From NCBI GenBank assembly GCA_000697335.1, contig JNEM01010327.1, forward strand, positions 1-58,110: DNA of 58,110 nucleotides, read 5' to 3'. The notes under the pieces are model-generated. The model searched no databases and had not been told where the DNA came from. It saw only the letters and a program-made list of their open reading frames with translations. The translations under genes were made by a program, and so were the position numbers. Every line of letters begins with the position of its first letter. Positions within the stretch are counted from its first letter, which is position 1. This DNA comes from Conidiobolus incongruus B7586 (Eukaryota; Entomophthoromycota; Entomophthoromycetes; Entomophthorales; Conidiobolaceae). Positions 24,952 to 35,352 of the stretch are shown here, piece after piece.

Positions 24952-25107
24952 AATATATCAATATATATTAAAAAAATATCAAAAATTAATAGATCAAATA
25001 TAATTAAAAATACACTCAAAAATTTATTGAGTCCTAAATTTCATTATCAATATAAATATTTTTCTACAAATTTTCAATTACTTAAACCTAGATATTTAAA
25101 ATTTAAA
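24952..25107 (+). other. Open upstream extension of the TRM1 frame, possible non-AUG start
   Basis: The TRM1 frame is open without a stop for 52 codons before ATG 25108 (the last stop is TAA at 24949-24951). The extension has no Asp or Glu, many Lys/Arg, and stretches such as [20 protein letters not shown]. It contains TTG at 25027 but no ATG. This is how a mitochondrial targeting sequence made from a non-AUG start would look. However, G-poor leader DNA also avoids acidic codons by default, so this is only a possibility. Confidence 0.3.
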
Positions 25108-27386
25108 ATGACTCAAATAGTTCAAGAAACTGACAAAAATGGCCCAGTTAAAATTACTGAAGGAAAGGCTACCATCACATTTCCCAGTGCTAATGAAGTA
25201 TTTTACAATCCAGTTCAAGAATTCAATAGAGATATGTCTATTTTAGCTATTGAAACTTGGGTTGATTTGATTAATAAGGAAGAAAAGGAAAAATTTTTAA
25301 AAAAGAACCCTGAAAAAGGTAAATAATTTATTTTTTATCTTTCGTTTGATTTTCTAATATTATATATTTTTTAGAGTCTGAGGTAATACATATATATATA
25401 TATTAAAATTAATTATTCATATAATATTAATTCAATATTACAGTATAAACCAAAAAATATTACTTTATTGGAAGCTTTATCAGCTACCGGGCTACGCTCA
25501 ATTCGTTATGCTAAAGAAATCAATGGTTTATCCAAAATCGTGGCTAACGATTTAGACTCTGGTGCTGTTGAAGCTATCAAGCGTAATGTCCAAGATAATG
25601 AAATTGAAGAGGGTAAAATTGTACCTAATCAAGATGATGCTTGGTATATAATACAAATTTGAATTATCGAAAATGATTTAATTAACAAGTGCATATTTTA
25701 GTGATGTGATGTATAAAAACAGAGATCACCTTAAAAGATTCCATTGTATTGATTTAGATCCTTATGGTTCTGCTGTGCCATTCCTAGATGGTGCTATTCA
25801 ATCTGTCGCAGATGGAGGTAATACAAATCCATAACTTATCAAATACAAAAAATATTGATAATGAATCTAGGTCTTTTATGTATTACATGCACTGATTTAT
25901 CTGTGCTTGCTAGTAACACATATCCCGAAACTTGGTAAGTTATAGAATTCAACAAGCTCAATATTATTGTTAATATTATATATAGCTTTGCTAAATACGG
26001 TGGCACTCCATTAAAGGCTGAATTTTGCCACGAGGCTGTAATGAATTTCACTTCAATATTTTGTAAAATGTATATTTATATATTTTTAGGCTTTGCGTCT
26101 CGTTTTAAATTCTCTCCACGTATCTGCTTCACGTTATAAGAGATCTATTAAACCCTTACTCTCTTTGAGTATTGATTTTTATGTCAGAATCTTTGTAAGA
26201 GTTGACACTTCTCCCGCCAAAGTTAAATTCCATGCTAGGTAATATCTATTTGAATCATTCAATTGTAGTTTAATATTTAGCCTTTTTTAGCCAAACTTCT
26301 CTTGTCTACAAATGTTTTGGATGTCATAGTTTTGAATGGCAAACCTTAGGTAAAGTTACCCAAGTCGAGGGTAAACAACCTAAATTTGGACCTATCGTTG
26401 GACCCACAGTTCCCCAACAATGTCCTCATTGTGGACACGGATATCACGTATGTTTTATTTTAAATGGCTTGAACTTATTTTAATCAGTACGATATAGATT
26501 GGTGGTCCCATGTGGAATGATTCCATTCATGATCAAACATTTGTTAAATCAATGCTCCACAAATTAACAAAAGAAAAGCCTGAAGATACTTTCAAAACCT
26601 ATAAAAGAATGCTCGGAATGCTCACTGTTGTCAGTGAAGTAAGTTTAATTCATTTTTCATGTTCCAACTGACTCTAACTATCTTTAGGAAATTGATTCTC
26701 CTTTGTACTTCACTATTCCCAGTATATCTGCTGTTGTTAGATGTAGCAATCCACCTTCTAAAGTTTTCAGGTAAATTCAATATAAACATATCTATTTACA
26801 ATAAACTGATTTGTTTAGATCTGCTTTATTAAATCTTGGTTACGAAGTATCTATTTCTCATGCCTGCCCAGCTTCAGTTAAGACGAATGCGCCTTTCAGC
26901 GTTGTATGGGATATCTTGCGTCATTATGTAATTTTCAATTTGTTAAAAGCTATCAATATCATTTTATTTTAATATTTATACATAGATTAAATCACATCCA
27001 GTCAGTGAAAAGAAATTGAAACCTGATACTCCTGGATATGCTATTTTGAAGCAAGAACCAAAGTAATTATTATTTTAGGTCTATTTTTTACTTTTATTTA
27101 TATTTTTATTAGATTGGAATCAGTAGATTTCACTTTCCACAAAGGTGCTGAACCTGAATCTAGAAAGATTAAATTAGTCAGATATCAAATTAATCCTACC
27201 AAACACTGGGGACCTAAAGCTAGACATAAGAGAGTCCAAGACGAGTAAATGCGTTTAATAATACTCATTTAATTCAAATCATATTGATTTATCATATTTT
27301 TTAGTGATAATCAAACTAATCAACCTAAAAATAATGAAGAAGATCAAGCTACTGATGAACCTGCACTTAAAAAGGCTTGTGCTTAA
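25108..27386 (+). CDS. TRM1: Trm1, tRNA (guanine26-N2)-dimethyltransferase
   Basis: Trm1 makes N2,N2-dimethylguanosine at position 26 of tRNAs, using S-adenosylmethionine. The gene has many short introns; the first exons are 25108-25318, a micro-exon 25375-25382, and 25444-25643. Family motifs run in order: [24 protein letters not shown], the cofactor-binding [15 protein letters not shown], then [20 protein letters not shown] and [11 protein letters not shown], and [22 protein letters not shown]. Next are the C-terminal-domain zinc site CFGC...CPHCGHGYH with GGPMWN, and near the end [16 protein letters not shown]. The Lys/Ala-rich end KKACA and TAA follow an acidic linker. In yeast, Trm1 is made as nuclear and mitochondrial forms from two starts; here the only upstream option is non-AUG. 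Its stop lies about 95 bp from the hydrolase relic on the other strand. Confidence 0.95.
25375..25382 (+). other. 8-nt micro-exon in TRM1
   Basis: AGTCTGAG lies between an acceptor (TTTTTTAG) and a donor (GTAATA). The preceding exon ends at 25318 in phase 1 and the next begins at 25444 in phase 0 with TATAAACCA. The eight bases make the join Glu-Ser-Glu-Tyr-Lys-Pro in frame. Direct joining of the outer exons loses the ALSATGLRS frame. Confidence 0.75.
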
Positions 27387-27481
27387 TATTGAATAATAAA
27401 TAGAAATAGATTGCTATTTATATTAATTATTATTTTTTTAATATTTAATGAGTAAATCCTTTTTGATTAAAAATGAGTTAA

Positions 27482-28330
27482 TTATTGATGTAAAATGAGA
27501 TTTGATGCTAAATGAACAAATTCAATAAACCTAGGTATATCAAAATAACCTGCATGGATACTTTCATCTAGTTGATAGTAAATTTACACCTATTTAAAGT
27601 ACTCAATAAAGAGACAAGTATGTTGGAAATACAACAGTCCATCCTTTGGCCCTTGAACAAAGAGGAATTTGGGTTTTAAAACAGTTGGAATAGGCTGATA
27701 AGTAGGTGATACTTGGCGTCAAAATTCTTCTTTTGTTCCTAAAGCTTGGTGAATAAAGTCAGCATAGTCAGGGTACTATCTGTTTAGAATGGGAATGCCG
27801 TAAATTCCTTGGATAGTAATGACACCTTGAATGCTGTGAAAGATGCCTTCCATTAAGGATTTGATCTCTTCGATATGCTTAAAAGCTTTGAAGTCGTTAG
27901 GATATAAGGCAGTGAAAGAAACTGTTTGAGCTCCACAAGAGTGGCTGGCTAAATAAATTTACCGATTATTATAAGGAAACTGGTTGGGGTTCTTATAAGC
28001 ATGAATTAATACTTGACTCGATTCTTCAACGTGGCTTGGTTAATGGTATTTAGGTGGTAACTGACCATCATCACAGCAATATTATAGTTAGATGTGAGGT
28101 TTTCATCTACTTGAGTATCATCGTTTTTATCACTAGATCTCCAAGCACTTCCATGGACATATACCATCAAAGGGGTAGCTTTGCTAGAAGTTCCGATGGG
28201 AAGGTATAAGCCATAGAAGACTTTGATATTATTTAGTCATTGAAAATAAGGGATATTTTTATGAACATTAAGCTTTACTGAGTCAGCTATTTTAGTTATA
28301 AAGGTTGAAATATAGTTTATATACAAGAAT
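27482..28330 (-). pseudogene. Broken alpha/beta hydrolase (carboxylesterase or kynurenine formamidase-like)
   Basis: Read on the minus strand, this is a nearly complete alpha/beta hydrolase. The oxyanion-hole motif HGSAW is encoded at 28158-28141. The nucleophile elbow SHSCG is at 27946-27932. The acid residue lies in GPKDG at 27653-27639, and the catalytic His in SIHAGYF near 27557. Spacing and order fit the HGGxW subfamily, which includes kynurenine formamidases and small carboxylesterases. The frame carries about seven stops (TAA, TAG and TGA) and one frame change near 28035-28050, between VSYHL and PSHVEESSQV. No intron pattern removes them. Each stop is one transition from a sense codon; for example, the TGA before RQVSPTYQP sits where relatives often have Trp. 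The beginning of the gene is not clear. It is a host enzyme gene that appears dead but young. Confidence 0.75.
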
Positions 28331-31300
28331 TTGTGATGACTTATATTATTTTTTATAAGATTGTTAATATAGGATGTGAAACAAGTGGATTAATAAAAAA
28401 AGACAATTTCAAAATATTTTTTGAGAATGGAAATTAATTTATTTGGTTGGATTCAAATATAGATGATATTAAATTTTTATAAAAATAATAATAGTATTGA
28501 TTGGTTATTATTATTATGAAACTTAAGTTCAAATATCATTCTATATAACATTTGATAGTTTTTATATTTTATATTGATATTAATATTTTCAAGTTTATAC
28601 TATAGAGTTTGTGTTGGATTGAAAAAGGATTTTTAATTTTACATGAGTACAAATATGTTTATTTTGAAAATTTCAAAATATATATTATTCAATTATTTAG
28701 TAGACAGAGTAATGAATTTTTAACTAATCTTTAAATTACCAAGATTTTAATCAAACTGAATTATTTCTCATAATAAATGATATATGCTTTATAAAATATA
28801 TATTATGTTCCTTTATAGAATATCAATTTAAAATGTAAATATTAGAAATTATTTAATTTTAGAAGTAATCACAATGTTAGACAAATATCATTAGCTTTAA
28901 TTATAAAATCTAAGTAATATTTTCAGATCAGAATTCGCTAATTAAATTTTCATTTTGAATTGATATTTAAGTATATCAAATTTATTAGTTTGAAAAATGT
29001 TCTTATTCGCTTCAACATTCAGATCTCATATTAAAGCTTTGGATTTTATCTAATAATATCACTACCAAAAGTTGCACAATATTTTGCCCCAATGATATTT
29101 AAGTTATGGCGTTCGATTTAAACTGGTATGAAAAAAATAGCAATAGACTTTATTGTGTTATTATTGATTATATTAAATGATTATGTAATATATTTAAATA
29201 TAACATTCATAGATTACAAGAATTCTAGCAAGTATGATTTAATAAGTTCTTATTATTATAACATTATTATAGTGTAAATAATTTAATTTATTAAATTGCA
29301 TTCAATGGATGATGGATTACTTGTAAATTTTTTAAAATGTTCACAGCTATAATATAACATTTATATGTTAACTATTCGTAATGGTTTGAATATTTTGTAT
29401 TATTTTAATTTGATGAGTCAAGTATACATAATATAATTATTGAAGTTGAATCCAATTTAAATATAAAATTAATTTAGTATATATTCCTGATACTTAAATA
29501 TTTGATAAAATATTATAATTCAAGATCAAGATTAAGTTGCTAATGTTAATTTAGATTTAGCTTTGTACTACGATAGTTAAGGTTAAATAAATTAAAGATA
29601 CTAGAAATATACAACAATAGCATTAAATTTAGCATTCTAGTAATGTTTAGTAATTATTGATATTATTAGATATCAAAATTAAAAATTGTGGATTGGCGAT
29701 AATAATTATAAATTTATGCATGTAAAATATATATATTATAGCTATTTAATTATATAAATACGAATAAATTGATGAAATCTTCTCTACATTACTTGTATTA
29801 AATATAACAATGATGCAAAAAAGAACCTTTTATATTAAATCCATTAATTTATGTTGGATTATTATCTTTGAGAGACAGTTTGATATTTTATTATTAATTA
29901 TATAGGAAATAGTCAAGCAATGCTTTAATCCATATGATTTAAGAAAGTCTTTTGAAAATTAAAAACTAAGCGCATATTATTATTATTTAATATATTATTC
30001 AATAAATTCCATTTTCAATGATTATTTTGACAGATTAATTGATTTTTAAACCAATACACCGAAAAATATATAATAATATCCAACTAACGCTAACATTATA
30101 AAATGTTTGGTAATTAATAATATGTATTAAACATATTTTGGCCAATCAATAAATTCTAATCATTCTAATTAAATAATTCCATGCTGTTATATTTAAAATT
30201 AATTTTTACATATGTAGAAAACGTAAATTACTTAGCAGCATTAGTATCCAAAGTATTAAATATATATTCAGAATTCATTTAATCATTAGATTTAGTCTAA
30301 GCAGTTATAATAGCATAATATTCAAACTAATTATATATATCTATGCAAAATCTAATGAATTTGATTTAATTTTATAAAATTCCACCCAAATATCAAAATA
30401 GTGAAACTGAAATAACCAATTAATATGTTAAATGTTCACTGTTACAAAATATCAGTAAAATTTACTCGGGGCGAAGTATAATTTAAATTGAATATATCAT
30501 TTTGTAAATCACATTTTAAATATGAAATTAATATAATATCAAAAATGTTGCAAATATATTTTATAAAAGTTTAATTTATTATTATATATAACTTGTATTT
30601 GAGTAAAAGTTATAAAATTTGAGTTTCTTTGATTTTAAGGATTCATGCTTTATATGATCTTATCAATATAATTGATGCGTATTCAATATATTGAAACTTA
30701 AACTATAGTCATACCTGTCAGTATATTAAAAGTTAAGGTTTTCAAAATTGGCAATAGTATGCTTAATATACTTTAATAAAATTATAGACTGATTTTTAAG
30801 TACAATAGATTCTACACAATATTACTTATTAAAGGAAGCACTCCATAGTGATTAATAGTACAACCTAAAAAATAATATCAAAAATTCAATAATAGAAAAT
30901 TCTCCAAATTCTAGTGATATTTCATATTCATATTATTAAGCTTAACATAATTGATAAATATCATTAACTTTTATTACATAATATTAATCAGTGTTAAAAT
31001 TGAATTAAATGTGATTAGAAATTGGGTAAAATTAAAAAATTATGAGGAAATAAGGTATAGTCAATAGAAATAATGATATTAGTCCAAGTGGAAATCATTA
31101 TTTCGAATGAGTCTCCTTCATTAAATATATTAATTATACGGATATTCAATTGAAAAAAAAATTTAAAAGATGATAAACTTGGAAAATGTACACTCCTAAT
31201 TAGGAATTTAAATGGTTAAAATATTTTCTTCAAATATCCAAATTAATATGTTAATATTATTGATTCCTGTAATAATCCAGAATATTAAATATGCTAATAC

Positions 31301-33370
31301 TTTAATCAAATATCAATCCTATTAAATATTATTCAAAAAAGTCGAAATTGTCAAAGTAAATCTTGTCTACTAATAAATTAGAAATTTGATGTTCAAATGC
31401 CCTGTATATTAATAAATATTACTTGCATTCAATATTGTACGATTTTTCAAACTCGTATATCATTATGATGAAATCCTTTAAATTGGTCAATTGTATATAA
31501 TGTTCGCTTCTTTTCTTTTAAAATAATTTTTGAACTCAGTGTGTTTTCTTTGGTCTCAATATATTGCTAACTGATTACTCTAAGGTTACATCAGTGTTTG
31601 AAGATTTCATCAATGTGTTATTTATGTCAATAGTATATTGTTGATATAATTTGGATTGAATATGCTGCCAATAAGTGGATTTATTACATTCGAAGAGTCA
31701 TGTTTTTTGAAATCCACACTATAGAAATATGACTTAATTTCATGTCATTTTATCTTTGAATAGTACACATATGTTTTTAGTAGCTGCTATCATCAGGGTT
31801 TTTTGATATCTCTTGTAAACGTTGCTTTTATTTGAGCATAATATTATGTATTTTTTCTCTGTTTAAAGTTTGAATAAATTCACCACATCTAGAACCGAAT
31901 TTTTAAACCACAATTAAAATTGAATATTAATGCATAATTTTTAAATTGAAATATTAAAAAAATTTTAAAAGCATAATCATTACAACATACTGGTTCCATT
32001 ATTAATAATCGAATATACTATTATAGGTAATCTAAGCTCAATTTAGAATATTATTGGTGATAAAAATAGTTAAAAATCCCATCAACTCTAGTTAATCCCT
32101 AAATGTAGTAATATTATAATCAATTTTTGAAATTTTAACTTTTCTCTTTTCCACTAATTAATATTATCAAATATACAATCCCTAAAACTTACATTAAAGT
32201 AATTGAGGATTAAAACCGAATCATAGCTATTTCAACTTTACCCTTTTATCTCCGCAAAATTTTATTATGATTTTATTATAATCAGTAACTGATTATACTT
32301 TTTAAGTTTGGAATTATAATTGATTAAAAGTAAATATATTACTAATTTTAGTATACCGTTCATATTAATTATTTTCTCGAAATTATTAACAAATTCTCAC
32401 TTAAAAATAACATCCTTTTATATTATATTTTATTTAAGTTATATTAATTATTATAATATATTGTTTTTATTAAAAATTAATGGATTTAATTGGGTGAAAA
32501 TCTGTTTACTAATAAATATATTACAATATTAAGTGTTGAAAAAAAATATTAATGGTTAATAACACTAGTGTTATATTAATATTTTAAAATAGTGTTAATA
32601 TCAAATATATGTAATGTAACATTTATGTAATTTAAGACTCTATGACTGTGAAATAGTAAAGATTATCTATCAGTGGATGAAATTAGTATTAATCAACTTG
32701 AATTTAATTAAAGTATTAATAGATTAGTGGGTAAACCCAAATCCTCCCAACGAATATTACATTGGATAATAGAGATTATTACCGTTATAAATTTGTAATC
32801 TTTCTATCTTAGTTACAACATAGTCACATTGTTTATTCTATAATTTAATCAATATTCAATATTAATCACATATTAATTGTTTGATCATTTTCGATTTTTA
32901 ATAGAATTGAAATGAAGAATATAATATAAAGGTGGATTTAAACTGAATAATCAATAAGCTGAAGCTTCTTTTTAATTCATCTGTTAACTTTTAAACCCTT
33001 AATATATGATAAAAATAATATTAAATAATATTGATTTTTTAAGTAATTAAATTTTAAACTATTTAATCTAGGAGAAAAATAACTTTTTTTTTTCAAAATT
33101 TCTTCAAGATTATATATTTAACTAAAATATTTTAAGTTATAAATTTTTATATAATAAAAACAAAAAAGAAATTATTTTGTTTGATGAGTTATTGTTAATA
33201 TATATTTTGTCAATTTTAGTATTAGATGTTAATTTTAATTCCCCCAATTAATTTGATCCATCATTATATATCAGGTGCTCATTTTCATAATATTAGTTAA
33301 TAGGAGTTAGAAAAAAGACTCTTGGGCATATGACACAAGTCGGTTGAGTGAAAAAAGTTAAATTTTAATC
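28331..33370. other. Long gene-poor AT-rich stretch
   Basis: This is the largest gene-free stretch in the window. It is extremely AT-rich with dense stops. The longest frames (for example 32320-32532) encode low-complexity Ile/Leu/Asn/Tyr peptides and are chance products. A less AT-rich patch near 31490-31910 is listed as a weak possible relic. No repeats, tRNAs or elements were recognised. Confidence 0.5.
31490..31910 (+). other. Weak possible gene relic
   Basis: The patch is visibly less AT-rich than its surroundings. One plus-strand frame gives peptide-like stretches such as VFFGLNILLTDYSKVTSVFE and FHVILSLNSTHMFLVAAIIR between about a dozen stops. That stop count is near what chance would give at this base composition, so the case rests on composition only. 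Confidence 0.15.
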
Positions 33371-33374
33371 AAGT

Positions 33375-33781
33375 CCAATTATACCTATTGGACTGTATGT
33401 ATATGGATCAAAGTTTGGTTGAATCATTGAGATTCTTCACTCTCACTCGCTAGACCAATCGCGATTTATCACAAGATCTCCAATCCACATTACAATAAGC
33501 AATTTCGGCTATGAAACGGAAACTTAGAATGACAGGAGCAAGGCAGCTGATCTTATAAGGCAATTATTCTGGGCTCAACTGTGTTTTGACATCAAAGGGT
33601 CCACTTTTAATAAAAAACCAATAGTTGATGACTTCCATCATTCGGTATAGATGAATAATTGACTTATCAGCCATTGGGGTGGGTAGCCAATGATGTGAGA
33701 TCTTCAGGTATAATCGATGAATGACTATGGATATGCTCAGTCACAATTCAATATAAATGATCGCTTGTGCTCAGTCATTGT
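33375..33781. promoter_or_regulatory. Upstream control region of the transporter at 33818
   Basis: Compared with the flanking DNA this about 400-bp region is clearly richer in G+C. CCAAT pentamers lie at 33375, 33387 (as ATTGG), 33455, 33480, 33618, 33673 (as ATTGG) and 33687. The last two form an inverted repeat, CATTGG/CCAATG (33672-33677 and 33687-33692), around a GGGTGGG core. A TATAAAT box at 33752-33758 sits 60 bp before the ATG. Confidence 0.55.
33734..33777. repeat. Two 10-bp direct repeats flanking the TATA box
   Basis: TGCTCAGTCA occurs at 33734-33743 and again at 33768-33777, 34 bp apart, with TATAAAT at 33752-33758 between them. On the minus strand the repeat reads TGACTGAGCA, which fits the TGACnnnGC pattern bound by bZIP stress regulators. 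Binding is inferred, not shown. Confidence 0.5.
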
Positions 33782-33817
33782 AATTCAGATCACTTATTTC
33801 ACATTTCAATTTCTGGG

Positions 33818-35352
33818 ATGAAAGCTGGTATTGTTATTTCGCCCGACGTCGAACTAGCGCCTAATGATAGTTTGAAAATGGGCTTTACTTGGACGATTTT
33901 CCGTGCCACTTTAATTGTCATTATCTCTACTTTCAATTTTGGGTATTCTCTTGGTGGTATTAATTTAGTTGAAAAAGCTATTATTGACTGTCCCGAAGGT
34001 GTGTACTACACTGGTCCTTTCCCAAGCTGTATTCAATCTTCTCTTACTGAATGGTATAATAATAACTTAAAACTATATAATCGAATTAATTAATTAATTA
34101 ATTAAATCATAGGGGTCAAATGGTTGGCTTTATGCCTCTCGGTGGTATTGTTGGTAGTTTAGCTGCTTCTGTTGCTTCCAGAAGAATTGGTAGAAGAAAT
34201 CTCATCCTTTACAACAACATCTTCTTCATCCTTGGATATGTTTTGATTGCTTGTGCTGTCAATAGACCAATGTTTATGATTGGAAGATTTATTACTGGTA
34301 TTGGGTGTGGTTTATCTTCAGTCACTGTGTCCAATTATATTGGTGAAATTGCCAATATCAAGAACAGAGGTTTGTTTGGTACTATGATGCAATTGTCTAT
34401 TAACTCTGGAAGTATGGTTTCTCAAATTATTGGTTATTTCCTCAATAATAATCCCGGTTGGAGAATTGTGTTTGCTATCCCTGCTGTTTTAGCTTTCATT
34501 CAATCTTTCTTTATTCCTATGGTTCCCAAATCACCCTCTCACTTGGTGTCTAAGGGTCATATTGATGAAGCTCGTGCTAATCTCCAGAAATTACGCCCTG
34601 GTTGCAACATTGAAAACGAGTTCGAGCACATGATGGAAGCCCAAGTCAATATCCAGCACGATCATACCGCTGCCCATGGTGGAAACAATGTTGTCGAGAA
34701 CCCCAACTCCAAGTTCAACTTGCTCAGAGAAATTCGCGAAAAGCCTTACCCCAAGTTCTTATTTATCTGTGCTGTTATCCATATGAATCAAATGTTATCT
34801 GGTATCAACTCTGTCGCCTTCTACTCCACCACCATTTTCACTAAAGGTTTTGGTCACGAAACTGCCTCCAAGATCTCTGTTGGTTTGGGCGCCATGCAGG
34901 TTGCTCCCGTCTTTTTGGCTGCTTGGGCTGTAGAAAATAAGGGAAGAAAACCTGTGTTTTTGACTAGTTGCCTTATTATGCTTGTATCTTTGATCTTAAT
35001 CGTTATTGGTGCTCAATTGGAAATCCACGCTTTGATGGCTGCTGCAACCTTTGGTTTTATGGGTAGTTTCGCGTTGGGTATCGGCCCAATCCCTTATCTT
35101 TTGACCTCAGAACTGTTCCCCAGTAACCTTCTTACCTTTGCTTCATCTTTTGTTATTGCTCTCAACTGGACTTGTAACACCATTATTGGTTTTCTTTTCC
35201 CCCCTGTCTTTACCTCTTTGGGTAATTACACCTTCCTTTTGTTCGCCGGTTTCTTGACATTTACCATCATTGTATGGTTCATTTTGTTCAAAGAAACCAA
35301 GGGTAAGACCCTCGATGCCATTATCAAGGAGGGCGCTGGCAAGACTGATTAA
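33818..35352 (+). CDS. Divergent sugar-porter family transporter (MFS)
   Basis: Two exons, 33818-34053 and 34113-35352, give 491 residues with the 12-helix layout of MFS sugar porters. Anchors are the first membrane segment (FRATLIVIISTFNFGYSLGG), GPFPSC in the first outer loop, GRFITGIGCGLSSVTVSNYIGEIA, and the terminal KETKGKTLD. Several family signatures are altered relative to the paralogue at 54604. The loop 2-3 motif is SRRIGRR, not DRFGRR. Helix 7 has NQMLSGIN where QQFSGIN is usual. The loop 8-9 motif is ENKGRK, not DRCGRR, and PETKG has become KETKG. The frame is intact, so the gene is probably active. It may have a different substrate, or act as a nutrient sensor as some non-transporting porters do. 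The intron is almost pure ATTA repeats. Confidence 0.9.

Noticed and set aside
3102-28330. A non-standard code in which TAA/TAG mean Gln, suggested by the two minus-strand relics
   Set aside because: Tom40, Set2, dymeclin, Trm1, Blm10, both metacaspases and both transporters have no internal TAA/TAG and stop at TAA or TAG exactly where the families end. The relics also contain TGA and frame changes, so decay explains them better.
32320-32532. 70-codon open frame
   Set aside because: Low-complexity Ile/Tyr/Asn/Phe product in extreme AT-rich DNA with no ATG start and no family features.
34085-34106. ATTA tandem repeat as a possible regulatory repeat
   Set aside because: It lies inside the transporter intron and is a simple low-complexity run. 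Similar A/T runs occur throughout the spacers.
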